This document shows positions 13,072 through 26,100 of a stretch of DNA of 64,000 bases, in pieces. A model generated the notes under the pieces. That model had not been told where the DNA came from, ran no database searches, and saw nothing but the letters and a program-made list of their open reading frames with translations. The position numbers were made by a program, and so were the translations under genes. Location of the stretch: the NCBI GenBank assembly GCA_021292105.1, contig CM037875.1:60570408-60634407 (forward strand), read 5' to 3'. The stretch is from Anadara kagoshimensis (Eukaryota; Mollusca; Bivalvia; Arcoida; Arcidae). Each line of letters opens with the position of its first letter. Position 1 is the first letter of the stretch.

Positions 13072-13307
13072 ATATTTGGACACGATGAAGTGTTACATGC
13101 TGATCGGGATTGTGCTGGTCACGTTGATGTCCAGTATATATTTAGCCAGTACATATTGTAACGAAGCCCTATGTGCCAGTATTGTCAGCAAGTGTATGCT
13201 GCTAAAATCATGTAAATGCGACTTCACCAACACAACAAAATGTGAATGTTGTAAGGATTGTCATAAGTGTTTGTCCAGTCTTTATACAGACTGCTGTGTC
13301 TGTGTTG
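13072..13307 (+). CDS. TWSG1: TWSG1 exon 1 (13 bases 5' UTR, then coding from 13085)
   Basis: Acceptor TGTAATTTCAG ends at 13071 and donor G|GTAAGT is at 13307/13308. Encodes the signal peptide and the first Cys-rich domain up to V74, with G75 split across the intron. Confidence 0.95.
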
Positions 13308-16300
13308 GTAAGTTAAAAATATTTTTATTATATCTTGTGTTTGAATTTTATATTCTTGTAGAAATCAGTGTGTTAAATGAGAATTCTTTTTATTATATAC
13401 TCTTATCACTGTCCCATACAATAAAGCCATGTAAAAAATCATGCAATACATGTGTAATATTGTTTTTTTTTTTTTGGTAACCAGTGTGCCGAATTCCAAA
13501 TTCCAATGTTTGCATGCTATGACCTCGACTTTTGATCATTTCATTGTGTTGAGGTCAGTCAGCTTTTTCTTATAGAGAAGAAGGGTTGTATTTTCACAAC
13601 GAAAATCTGGATTATATAATAAATAAAATCTTGCATTCATGCATCAAAGATAGCCACTTAAAACAAGTTTTATACACATACTGACTCTGTGCCTTATAAA
13701 TGACCTTTTTACATGTTTCAAATGTACTGTTAAGATACATTTATTGCCTCATAATGAAGTTCCTCAGCTAACCACATGATCAGTATGGAAAGTTTTGGAA
13801 AACATTTATGTCAAAATTTTCTGAAGTAGCATAATATTTACAATAAAACATGAACTGGAGAACTTCCATCTCCAATAAAAATAGTTGTTCCGCAGACCAG
13901 TTTATATGTGGTATTGCGTTGTACACCGGCGAACCCTATTTATAATTTCTGAACATCTAAGACATTTTATGATAGTTAAATTACAAATAAAGGAATAATA
14001 TCATTATTGTTGTACAGCGTGAACAAAGTGAACCTGTACTTTGTCATCGCTTTCTTCCAAGATATCGAGCTTCTTTGCTATGAAATTATAAGATATGAGT
14101 ACACCTGGAAATAGTGCGCCTGATAAATGAGCGTGAAAGAAGTATATCTGTTTTATCGTGAGATATGTATTCTGAGACGGGTAATGCATTTGGTTACATA
14201 TGCACATTTGGAATAAATTTTCGGAATACATTTCAGAATCTAGTAAAATATTGCGACGGGATGCATCTAATAATTTCTGCAATTTGGCGAACTGATCTCA
14301 TGTTTACAATAAAAAGTAGTTCGAGAAGTTTGCGTCCTACAATGTAAAATCATAACTTTTTAAGAAATGAACAGCAACGGCAGGTTGTTTAATTAATTCT
14401 TCGTGAAATCTACGGAAATTTAAATTTATTTTGAAAGTTATGATAACGTATTTTAATGTTGAGGCAATTGTGTCATATTTTAAAATGTTTATCGATTAGA
14501 TTTTACTTTCGTGAAAGGGAGATAATTCGTACAGTGTTGTATGCAAATTTTAAATACAGTCGTTTTACAGTTCCGAACAGGGTTTCATATAAGCTGCTGC
14601 AGACGTCATCCACAAGCAGGGGAAATAAAATTTATGTGGTGTAATAATACAAATGTTTACTGATTCCAAATATCGACACCTGTCCTCAAAAACACGTGGT
14701 AGTATGTTTTCTTGAAAAAAGCATTTCCGTGATCACGATTTGTTTACATCGTTAAACTAGGTCACCAACAGTCGTACATTTAGGAAGCGGTTGAAGAAAC
14801 AGCAAATTGAGAAAGTTATTTTGCGATTCCTTTAATTGAACGGGATTGAAATTTAGATTATTCGGTAGTAAAAATTCGGAACTGGTAAAACAACTAAATG
14901 ATCCAGTTATGCATACAACCGCTAGAATGTACCCCCTCATAGCGACGGTAGGATCTGCAAAACTCTACTTTCTCTCTATCCGAAATGACAAACGATCGGG
15001 TACAACTTTTTTAAATTTTAATTACCGATTGTCTTTTTCATATATTTATGAAATTAATTTTTTCTACCATTTAATTCAGCAATACATGGTTTGGTACATA
15101 AAATTTGTTTCTTTTTTCAAAAAAAAACCCCATCCGTCGGACTATATGCATAGATCAACGACACCCCCCCCCCCCCCCCCCCCCCCCCCGAATTTTCGGT
15201 TATATTCTGTCTTGCCACAACACAATTTTCCCAACTACGCTGTACAGCAGCACGACAGTGCTATGTTTTTAGTAAAGGAATTGTATCATTATTTTTCTAG
15301 GGATGTGTCCTCCTGCCAATCCAGATGATGCAATGTTAGAAGCCAGTACAATCAAAGACATAGAGGACCCAATTCCTGTATTATTTAATGCTCTAACAGA
15401 GGAGGTGGATGACCTTGGGCGCTGGACGACTTTCTCTTATCCAGTACACTATGATGCCTCAGTATATAAACCTGGTATTTCTGGACATGATATGAATGCT
15501 GGTAAGTATCTATATAAAGTGTTCTATAAAATATGTTTTAAGTGTGTTCTGCCATCTCAGAACAGTGTTCTGTCACATGGCTATTAAACATGTTTTGTTA
15601 AGCAACTATAAAGTGTTCTGCCAAGTAATCTATGTTTTAACACCTCAGAAGAGTGAACTGCCATCTCAGAAACATGTTTTACCATCACATAACATGTGGC
15701 CTCAGAAGCATATTGTGTCTTTTTAAAGTGATTTGTCACCAAAGAAGTGATTAGCTATGGTCTTTTATTGATGGCTAATAGAATCTTACACCAGTAACAG
15801 GGTAAGACAGAGATATCTCAAACGAGGATGGATATTTTCCTGTCCAGAACAAGCTTTAGCGAGTTCTGGACATTGAAAATATTCATTTGAGTTTGAGATA
15901 TCTCTTTTACCCTGTTACTGGTATAGGATTCTTTTTCTCACACATTTACAACATAAAACATGATTTGTAAACAAAAAATTGTATCAAATGTTCAGTTTTC
16001 ATGTCACCATCCGTGCCTACTGAATATGACGTAATCGATTTTTGTTGACGTTCTCACATAAAATGATTATGACGTCATCAATTAAGCGTGTGTAAGTGAT
16101 TGTGACGTTGAGAACTTGTTGGTTGACTTCGGAACTTTTCTTAACTTATTAAGTCCTTTCAATGATAAATCCAGAGCAGGTATCACTACGCGGGATATTT
16201 AGCATGTAGCCTGTCTCAACCCTAGGGTGAGACAAGGAAATCCCACATGGGTAAAAACAAGGGATTTCCATGTCACAGGTGTGAGAAAAATATTTATTTT

Positions 16301-19300
16301 GCCAACTGCAATGTTCTGCAATATAGAAAGCAGTTTGTTTTCTGTCTGCTAAACCTTGTACTGCAAGTTTTTTGTCAAAGATGAAATTTAAAACAAATGC
16401 CTTTGAAACATAGGAGAATAATGTACACTACACAAATTATTTATCAGTGGAGTTTGCCAACTAACCACATTATCATTTGTGAGGAATGTTTTGGAAAATG
16501 TTCACACTGAAATTTCCAGGAGTAACATCGATTTTACTGGAAAATGTAAATTGAAGCGATTGTATAGAAATAATTGTTCTGCAGAAACATTATGGGGTAT
16601 CGCATGTTACACTGGTGAAAACGTTATTAGAGCAATTCAAGCAAACATTTTGTTAGACTTGTAGTTTGCCTCTTGAAACATGTAACCGGTACATGTATTG
16701 TCATTTTAGACAATTTCAAGTGTCTATCTTATGGAGTTTTATAGGGTTGATGTTTTGTCATTTATTTTGAATGTCCTACATATTTTTAAGAAAAAAAAAA
16801 GATAACTTGAAGTGCATAAGACTTGTGTTTTGGGTTTTTGAAGAAAAAAATTATTTAAGTTGATATTGGAGCTTTGTTGTAATTTAAACTATCAGTATGG
16901 TAAATTAGCTACTAAGTATTTCATGTAAAACAGACATTATAAACTTTTACTTTAAGGTGTTGATAAAGACAAAATGGGTTTTAATTGTTACATATTGGTA
17001 GACTTTCAATTACTGACCTAACCTTGTTGCTTTATCTTTTAAAAACAAATTATTTTTAAATTCAACAAGTTTGTCAAATTTAATTTTGACTTTTTGTTAA
17101 GTTTGTGAAGATTTTTGTTAATGTTACAATAGGTGCTATGACATATTTAATTACTGGAAGAAGTAAATGTCTTTCTGGTTTGACATGTGCTCTCTTAGAT
17201 TAGTTGATAAACATGATTACTGAAAGGTGTGTACATTGGAACAAGTTGATAATACATGAGTTTTTGTACATGTGCTGTAAATAACCTAAAAATCAACCAC
17301 TTATGATACTAATACTGAAAAAATAAAAATTTTGATAATAATAAACCAAAACTATTTTGTGTAAAAGTAATTAGTGTCGGTAAAATTTATATCTGTCTTA
17401 AGCCTATATTTATCTTAGTGTCAGTGACATGAAGTTATTGAGAATACAATGCTGTTCCTTGAATTAGGGGAGGTCAGACCATGGCAAAAGGGCAAACATA
17501 TTTTCTAGTTCTCATTCATTTGGCAGCTGGATGGAATGAAGAAATGCCTTGCTGAAGTACATATTACTACACTGGCTGGTGCTAAATCCCACAACACTTA
17601 GATCATGATTGAGACCTTTAATATTTGCTGTATGTTCTGTATATTTTTGTGTCGCTCAGAACACTATATTAACTAGCAAACTGTATAAACAACCAATGGT
17701 TGAACCATCCCCACCACTATAACCACCAGTTCACAACCATCCCCACCACTATAACCACCAGTTCACAACCATCCCCACCACTATAACCACCAGTTCACAA
17801 CCATCCCCACCACTATAACCACCAGTTCACAACCATCCCCACCACTATAACCACCAGTTAACAACCATCTCCACCACTATAACCATCAGTTAAATCAGTT
17901 CACAACCATCCCCACCACAATAACCACCAGTTCACAACCATTCCCTCCGCTATAACCACCAGTTCACAACCATCCCCACCACTATAACCACCAGTTAACA
18001 ACCATCCCCACTACTATAACCACCAGTTCACAACCATTCCCTCCGCTATAACCACCAGTTCACAACCATCCCCACCACTATAACCACCAGTTCACAACCA
18101 TCCCCACTACTATAACCACCATGGAGGTTTTAATTCAGTTGGTAGCTCTAGCTCTCTAAGTGGGAAGTAGTGGGTTGGAACCCAGAGCAGATCTGACCCA
18201 AAACTTGAAAGTGGGTAGTGTTTGGGGTTTCGCCAAACACTCAGCATTAGAAAATGACAGTCATGATTTTTTCAGATCGGAACTTAAAATAAATGAGGTC
18301 CCGTGTCACCGTAGATGTGGCATGGTAAAGAATCCTGCTGTATAATGCCATCAGCCAGCAATGCAGAGGCAAAAATTTCTGCACCTTCACCTATAGCTGC
18401 CTACATCACAATATAAGTGTAATATTTTTGACAGGGACATTAAACACCATTTTTCAACTCAACTTTATTTGACACTCTGTGACAGGCACTTAAAATATCT
18501 AAAAATGACCCTTTTTTTAAAAAATATAAAAATTAGTGCTTAAGTTCTTAGGACATTTACTGTAAAGTGTAATACATGTGTGTATGTGTCTATATATATA
18601 TTTGACAAGAATCTGTTACATGACAGACAAGGTTAGGTAACAAGTTAAATCTTCAGACAGGAATGACAATATGAATTAATGTATTGTGTTGTTTTTTTAT
18701 GAAAGGTTATGTGTGATTTGATTTAGACATCTTTTTAATGAGTTTTTTAAAATAATCTTGACATTTATATGCAATATCATGTCTGTTCAAAATATGTAAT
18801 AAAATGTGAACATTTTCTGAATAATTTAATTGTAGTGTAGATTGAAGACTTAAATTTAATAATTATCTGAACAATTTCTATGTATAATTACTCAGTAAAA
18901 CAAGTAAACAAGTTTTTATTGCTGTCCAAATCACCACATTTGTTACAGTAAATTACACTTTATTTCCATAGAAAATCCAATAAACTTGACTAATGTTTAC
19001 GATAAAGTCGGTATTTTTGATATTGTTTAGCTTCTTGTGCCTAATTGTAACTGAAAATCTGTATGCACATCCCCAAATGTCATAAAGTATTTCTGTAGAA
19101 AAGAAAATGTTGGCGCTATGGAGATTTTACATGGTGAAAATAGCGATGTTTACTCGGAACTGAAGTGATGTCCTTGGTGACATTTTATGTTAGATGCGCA
19201 ACAGGATCCACCATTTGCCTGGTTCAACATGTAAAATCCCCAAACCGCTAACGTTTAACTTTGTAAAGAAAAGTGGTATTCCACACTAATCACAGATGCA

Positions 19301-22300
19301 CATACAGATTTCCTGTTATGGCTAGGTACAAGTAAGTGAAAAATATTAATCTTTATTCAAGTTTATTTTACAAGGTACTCTGGTTTCCTCCACCATCACA
19401 AACTGACAACCTCAATATAAGAGAAAGAATTTTGATTATGGAATAAAGACCATTATATAACATTTACTGCTCATAATAGCTCTTTTATTTCCTCCCTCCT
19501 TTGAAAATTTTAATAATTTGTATAAAAAATATTAAAATAAGTTCACATATTTCTTTTCAGATATTTTTATAATAGGGTTCACATTATATAAGTATATGTC
19601 AACTCAATTAACAGATCATGATGGATAGATTCATATCTGTAAACTATCATAACATACCAGTAATAATAGCCTGTCATATCTGTAAACTATCATAACATAC
19701 CAGTAATAATAGCCTGTCTCTGTTTAAGAATTTTATATACCCCGGTACACTGCTTACTATGAATGAAAATAGCTGCTAAATAAGACCACTGTTGGTTATT
19801 GTCTCAAATCTACAAATTGGTCAGGACAGTGCTTATCCTGGCTAAGTGGCAATTTAAAACACCTGACATTAGACCTTTCCTTTGATGCAGCCCTCAATTT
19901 TGTCCACTAAAATGGTGGCCAAATTGACCTGGAATTGTGTCTGGCGACCTAAAATTTGTAACTGGTGGCCAGCTTGTCCACTTTAAATTTGAATTTTTGT
20001 GACCAGAGAACAGATATTATTTCTGCTTCACAAAGTTTTCATGATACTGTTATCAATGAAGGCAATACAATAGCTACTTAACATCATCATTATTGTTATT
20101 AATAACACAAGTGATTGTAAGTCAATTTTAAAAAAGTGCACTTTTGTTTTCCATACCTGAAAGATGCCTTAATTTCCCTTCATTTGCAAGAAAAGATTGC
20201 CTGGCCACTTGGAATTTCCACTGGCCACCTGAAAATTATAATATGTGGCCAGCTGGCCACTTGGTTTTGAAGCTCACTTTGAGGGCTGTGATGAAACGGT
20301 CTCCACATTGACCAATAGGCCCCATGTAGTCAATAAACTCTGACAATCATCATATTTTTGCATTATTTCCCAGTACCCAGTTATTTAGCAGCATGATAGA
20401 CTTGAATTTAACTTATGGATTCAGGTTTGAGCTAAAATGCACAACCTGTCAGTTCATTTCTTCAATTTGATATCTCACTGGAAAATGCAGGACATATTAT
20501 GTACAACTCTGACTTTAGTCAAAATTTATTTTAATTAATCACAAGAATAATAAAGTACTGGTAGCTTTGATGATTTTGTTTTGAATTCCTGATTCCATGT
20601 TAATGGATTGTTGATAGAATGAGTTAATCCTATGGACTTGTGGTCTCTCCTTTTGAAACATGGTTTTTGGTATTTATGGTATAAATTCACCATATACATT
20701 GCATGTTGAACTTTTAAAATGAGTTTCTATATCCTAAGTTCTTTGTGTAACCAGTGAGCAGTATAGATAGATACAAGTTTAAATAAAATGTTTAATACCC
20801 AAGTTCACTAAAATAGAAACTAGTCAGGTAAAGTATTTTGTATAGAAAACTGTACTCTTAAAAGATAAACAATAAAGCTATGTGCAATCAATATCTTCAC
20901 ACACACACGGTACACACAGGTGTTCTACTGTAAATCTGAGTACCAGTAACTTAGTCTGTTGAGATTATAATGGTATGACTAATTTACATTTTTGGGGAAT
21001 TTAAAACACAGATCTAGTATATAGATAACCCAAGGTTTACTTGCATGTAACACACCTTTAGAACAATATATAACAGGCAGTATTTACTAGTTACAAAGGT
21101 TTCTTTCTGATTAGTTACATTTACATTTAAGGCCAAAATTTGTTGAATAATCTCTCTCTATCTCTCACCTTTTTAGCTCACCTGGCCTAAAAGGCCATGT
21201 GAGCTTTTGCCATCACTTTGCGTCCGTCGTCGTTGTCGTCGTCGTCGTCCGTCCGTCGTTAAAGATCAACTCCTCAGAAACCACTGGGCCATTTGCAACC
21301 AAACTTTGTCACAACAGTCCTTGGGTGGTCTACTTTAAAAATTGTGTCCGACATGTCCGCACCTAATCCAAGATGGCCGCCAGCGGGTAACATAGATTAA
21401 CATTGGACCCTATGGGAAAATATGTTCAAAGATATTTTTCTCTGAAACTACTGAGCCAATTGGAACCAAACTTGGTCACAGTAGTCCTTAGATGGTACCT
21501 TCTGAAACTGGTGTTTTTTAAGTCTGCACCTAATCCAAGATGGCGGCCAGCGAGGAACATAGGTTAACATTGGACCCTATGGGGACAAATCAAAGATCTT
21601 TTTCTCTAAAACCCTTTAGCCAATGGGAACCAAACTTGGCCACAATAGTTTTTGGATGGCCCCCTATAACATTGCGGTTTTTGAGGGCCACACCAAATCC
21701 AAGATGGCCGCCAGTGGAGAACATATTTTAACATTGGACCTTATGGGAAAATACGTTCAAAGATATTTTGCTCTGAAACTACTGAGCCAATTGGAACCAA
21801 ATTTGGTCACAGTAGTCCTTAGATGGTACCTTCTGAAAACAGTGTTTTTTAATTCTGCACCTAATCCAAGATGGCCGCCAGGGGGGGAACATAAGTTAAC
21901 ATTGGACCCTATGGGAACAATATCAAAGATCTTTTTCTCTAAAACCCTTTAGCCAATGGGAACCAAACTTGGCCACAATAGTCTTTGAATTGCCCCCTAC
22001 AACATTGGGGTTTTTGAGGGCCCCACCAAATCCAAGATGGCCGCCAGTGGAGAACATATTGTAACATTGGACCTTATGGAAAAATATGTTCAAAGATATT
22101 TTTCTCTAAAACCACTGAGCCAATTAGAACCAAACTTGGTCATAGTAGTCCTTAGATGGTACCTTCTGAAACCGGTGTTTTTTTAAGTCTGCACCTGATC
22201 CAAGATGGCGGGGAACATAGGTTAACATTGGACCCTATGGGAACAATATCAAAGATCTTTTTCTCTAAAACCCCTAAGCCAATTGGAACCAAACTTGGCC

Positions 22301-23058
22301 ACAATAGTCTTTGGGTGGCCCCCTACAACATTGGTGTTTTTGAGGGCCACACAAAATCCAAGATGGCCATCAGTGGAAAACATATTTTAACATTGGACCC
22401 TATGGGAAAATAAGTTCATACATATTTTTCTCTGAAACTACTGAGTCAATTGGAACCAAACTCGGCCACAATAGTCATTTGGGTCTTTACATTTGGTATT
22501 TTAAAATAACATCTGCATTTAAAAATCAACTCCACTTGGCCAATTGCAATGATATTTGGTATGTGTCTTAGTCTTGGAGAGTACATGTCAGTCTGTCATA
22601 TGACTTTTGTCTTTGACCTAAACTTAACCCTCCAGTGACTATGTTGAACTTTTTGGATTAGGTCAGTTTCTCTAAATCTCGAATACTACAATGGTAGGTC
22701 AATGATATTTGGTATATAGCTTGATCTTGGATAGTACATCAGTCAGACTGCCTTATGGCTTTTGTCCTTGACCATAATTTCATGGTCCATTGACCAGTTT
22801 TTGGATAAGGAAAATTTCTCAGGTATTATACATGAAAAGTCGATGATACTTGGATGTATTGTCTCAAAATTTTGAAATATGGTTTAGTTTTGAAAGGAAA
22901 TAATATTGAAATTTTGTGATAGAAATAAATATTGTGTAATAAATTTCAAGCATTTATTTAGACAATCTGTTGATTTTCATTCTGCAACAACTCTACCTAG
23001 GTGAGCTATACAGGCTCCTGGGAGCCTCTAGTTTCTCTGATGCTCTTTCTGAATTTAT

Positions 23059-23115
<57 letters not shown>

Positions 23116-26100
23116 TTTTTATCTGATGCACTTTCTGACTCTCATTCATTCTTCTTTCTCCAACTCTCTCTCTCTCTCTGTCCTTTTTGCTCGGATTCTC
23201 TTTTTTACTCTCTCTCTGTCTCTTCTCTCTCTTTCTCTCTCTGATGCTCTCTTTCACTGATTTTTTTTCTCTCTCTCTCTCTCTTATTTTATGTACTGTT
23301 GTAATGTAGTAATCATAATTCTCATGTACCCATTATCACCATCCTTATTTCCAGCAGTCACAAGATAACAGGGGTATTAATCCCCTTCACACTATCTAGT
23401 TAAACTTCTAAAATATTGGCAAATTAAAGTCTTCTAATGATTTAAATTAAAGTCACATAATAAAATTTGATATAGTATTATATAGATAAATAGACAGTAT
23501 TTAAGTCAACACATCAAAGGGAATGTGTTCATCACATTGAAAGAAATTCAAATTTAATCAGTCTGTCTTTAAAGTTTTAAAAATGCATAGGTAAAATTTA
23601 CTACATGTAATTATGTAGACATGATAAAATCTAGTGTTTCCTGACAGAAAAAAGTAAACGTTGTTAATGTTATCTGATGAACCAATGATCTTGTATTATG
23701 TAAAGTTAAAAACATTTATGTAATTATCCTGTTACCTAAGTCGTAATGACAATACACAATGTCTACGCTTCAACGATTAACGGCAACATAATCCAACATG
23801 AAAGACGCAGGTTAACTGTCTGTCATCATTATAATTATCGAGAAGTGTCAGCAATGTTTTACTGTTCAAAAGTAATACTGATTGTATTGTATATGAGAGA
23901 GTTTTGACAGGAAATTCTGATTTATGAGAAAAAATAATTTATTTGAATATTACCCAACTTTTAAGAGTAGTGCTACAGTGTAGGTGGTTCTGGTTAGTTT
24001 GATTTGGTCTCTGTTTCACGTCCACTTAAACATGGACAGGATCTCTGTTTTACACGTAGTCCGAGGGTTTCTGTTTCTAAGATTTTTTTCTCAATTTAAA
24101 TCTGGCAACTTTTGGCAGTAGTTTATGGCACTTAAAATAAAAAGTTTCCACAACATTACTGATTAGGAAGCTTAGCACAATCTCCACTATGACACCTTAA
24201 ATTTACAAATATCTTGAAAATTAACAAAATCATTCAGATTTTAAATTTGCCATATTTGAATTAAGGAAAACATCTATGATGGCCAATATCAGCGGTCATG
24301 TTTAATGTTCCTTTCTGAAACATCACATCAATCTGATTATTAGGGAATTATTAGAGAATTTATAGTTATGGATTATGTCCAAAAATGAAGAAAGGAAAAC
24401 ACATTTAGATCATAATCATCTAATTCTGGAACTAACAAGTACATCCTAAGATGTAACACTTTACATTAACAGATGGTGGTACTTTTTTGGCATTGTATAA
24501 TCATGATATATATACAGCTGTATCATAAATCAGTGTTTAAATCTTATAAACTTCACAAATGGTAGGATGTACAAGTCATTATTTCAAGTCTCATACAAAG
24601 CATTTTATTTTGCTGTTTTTGTCCCCCGCCGCAACGCGGAGCGGGGACATAGAAATGCCGGGCATCCGTCCGTGTGTCCATGCGTCCGTGTTTCCGTCCG
24701 TCACACTTTTTTGTAAGCGCTCTCATGCCTACAAATTTTGACAGATTTTCATGAAATTTATACCAAATGTTTATACCACTAATACCTTGGTCAAGTTCAA
24801 AAATCAGCATTGGCCGATACTTTTTGTTGGAGTTATGGGACTTTGACCACAATAATGACTCTGTTTTATCCAAAACTTGACCTTGTAAGCGCTCTCATGC
24901 CTACAAATTTTGACAGATTTTCATTAAACTTATACCAAATGTTTATACCACTAATACCTTGGTCAAGTTCGAAAATCAGCATTGGTCGATACTTTTTGTT
25001 GGAGTTATGGGACTTTGACCACAATAATGACTCTGTTTTATTCAAAACTTGACCTTGTAAGCGCTCTCATGCCTACAAATTTTGATGGATTTTCATGAAA
25101 TTTATACCAAATGTTTATACTACTAATATCTTGGTCAAGTTCGTAAATCAGCCTTGGTCGATACTTTTTGTTGGAGTTATGGGACTTATGAGTTATGGAG
25201 TTATACAGTATACTAGTATACTGCTTGACCGGCGGGGGACCCAGGAATTTTATTCTTGTCTTGTTTTGAAATGTAATTTCATTTATATCTTTGTTTACCT
25301 AATTTTATTATAAGAATATTCGGTCTTTCTCTCCAAATTATATAGTAATATTATTCATTATGAAGTGAAGAGATTATAAATATAAGTTTGACAGAGTTAC
25401 AGCCCATTAGTAAAATTTGATAAAATTTACATTAATATAAATTGTATACCGAAATTTAGGATTGGTGGGGCATTTGTGTGTATTAGAAAGTTCTGTGTTT
25501 GATATCTTTTCTATTTAGATTGAGTCTTTGTAAACATGGTAAAGGTTAGATTTTGGTTGTTTGTTCATGAAATTGAATTTCTTCCAAAATTTGTATACAT
25601 TAAGTTTTTATTGTGAATTTGACTTTCTTCCAAATGTCTGGTAAAACATGGCTGTTTCTGAAAAATAATTTTGGCATTCATGTCACAACAGATTTGTTAT
25701 TTATATATGTATATGTAGTTTTCTTTATTTTACTGAGCTTTTGGGGTAAAACTTGTCTACAAGTGTTAATGGTAATGTAATATTTCAATAAAAGCTTCCA
25801 ATTTGTCAGAGAAACAACATTATGAGGTTTTTTTATCAGGTGGTGATCCTAATATTCATGGTAGCCCAATTATTCGGTTTAGACACTATATTTACTTTAT
25901 CATTATGACATAGAAGATTTATTATGACAATACGCAAAATCATAGACTGGGTGCTGCTTCATTTAAAATAACACTAACAGAGTCTTCAAAATGCATAAAT
26001 AATATTTGTCTGTAGTGTACTCTAGGGGTCATAATCATTTCAAGAATGGTATTTCTGTAATTAACAATTACACTTGTGACCTCATGGAAAAATTAAAACC

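Noticed and set aside
13019..13084. N-terminal extension of TWSG1 (start at 13019)
   Set aside because: The open frame upstream of 13085 runs through a clear splice acceptor at 13071. The ATG at 13085 gives a proper signal peptide, the longer start does not.
13308..13480. TWSG1 read-through past 13307
   Set aside because: The donor GTAAGT at 13308 and the match of exon 2 to the family right after Gly75 show this is intron.
14004..14282. Conserved exon shared with 51978-52247 (both read GALFP.VLISY)
   Set aside because: Indels between the two copies are not multiples of three, so the similarity is at DNA level; treated as a dispersed repeat.
22970..23285. 96-codon Leu/Ser-rich frame and its Arg/Glu-rich shadow
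   Set aside because: Translation of a CT microsatellite.
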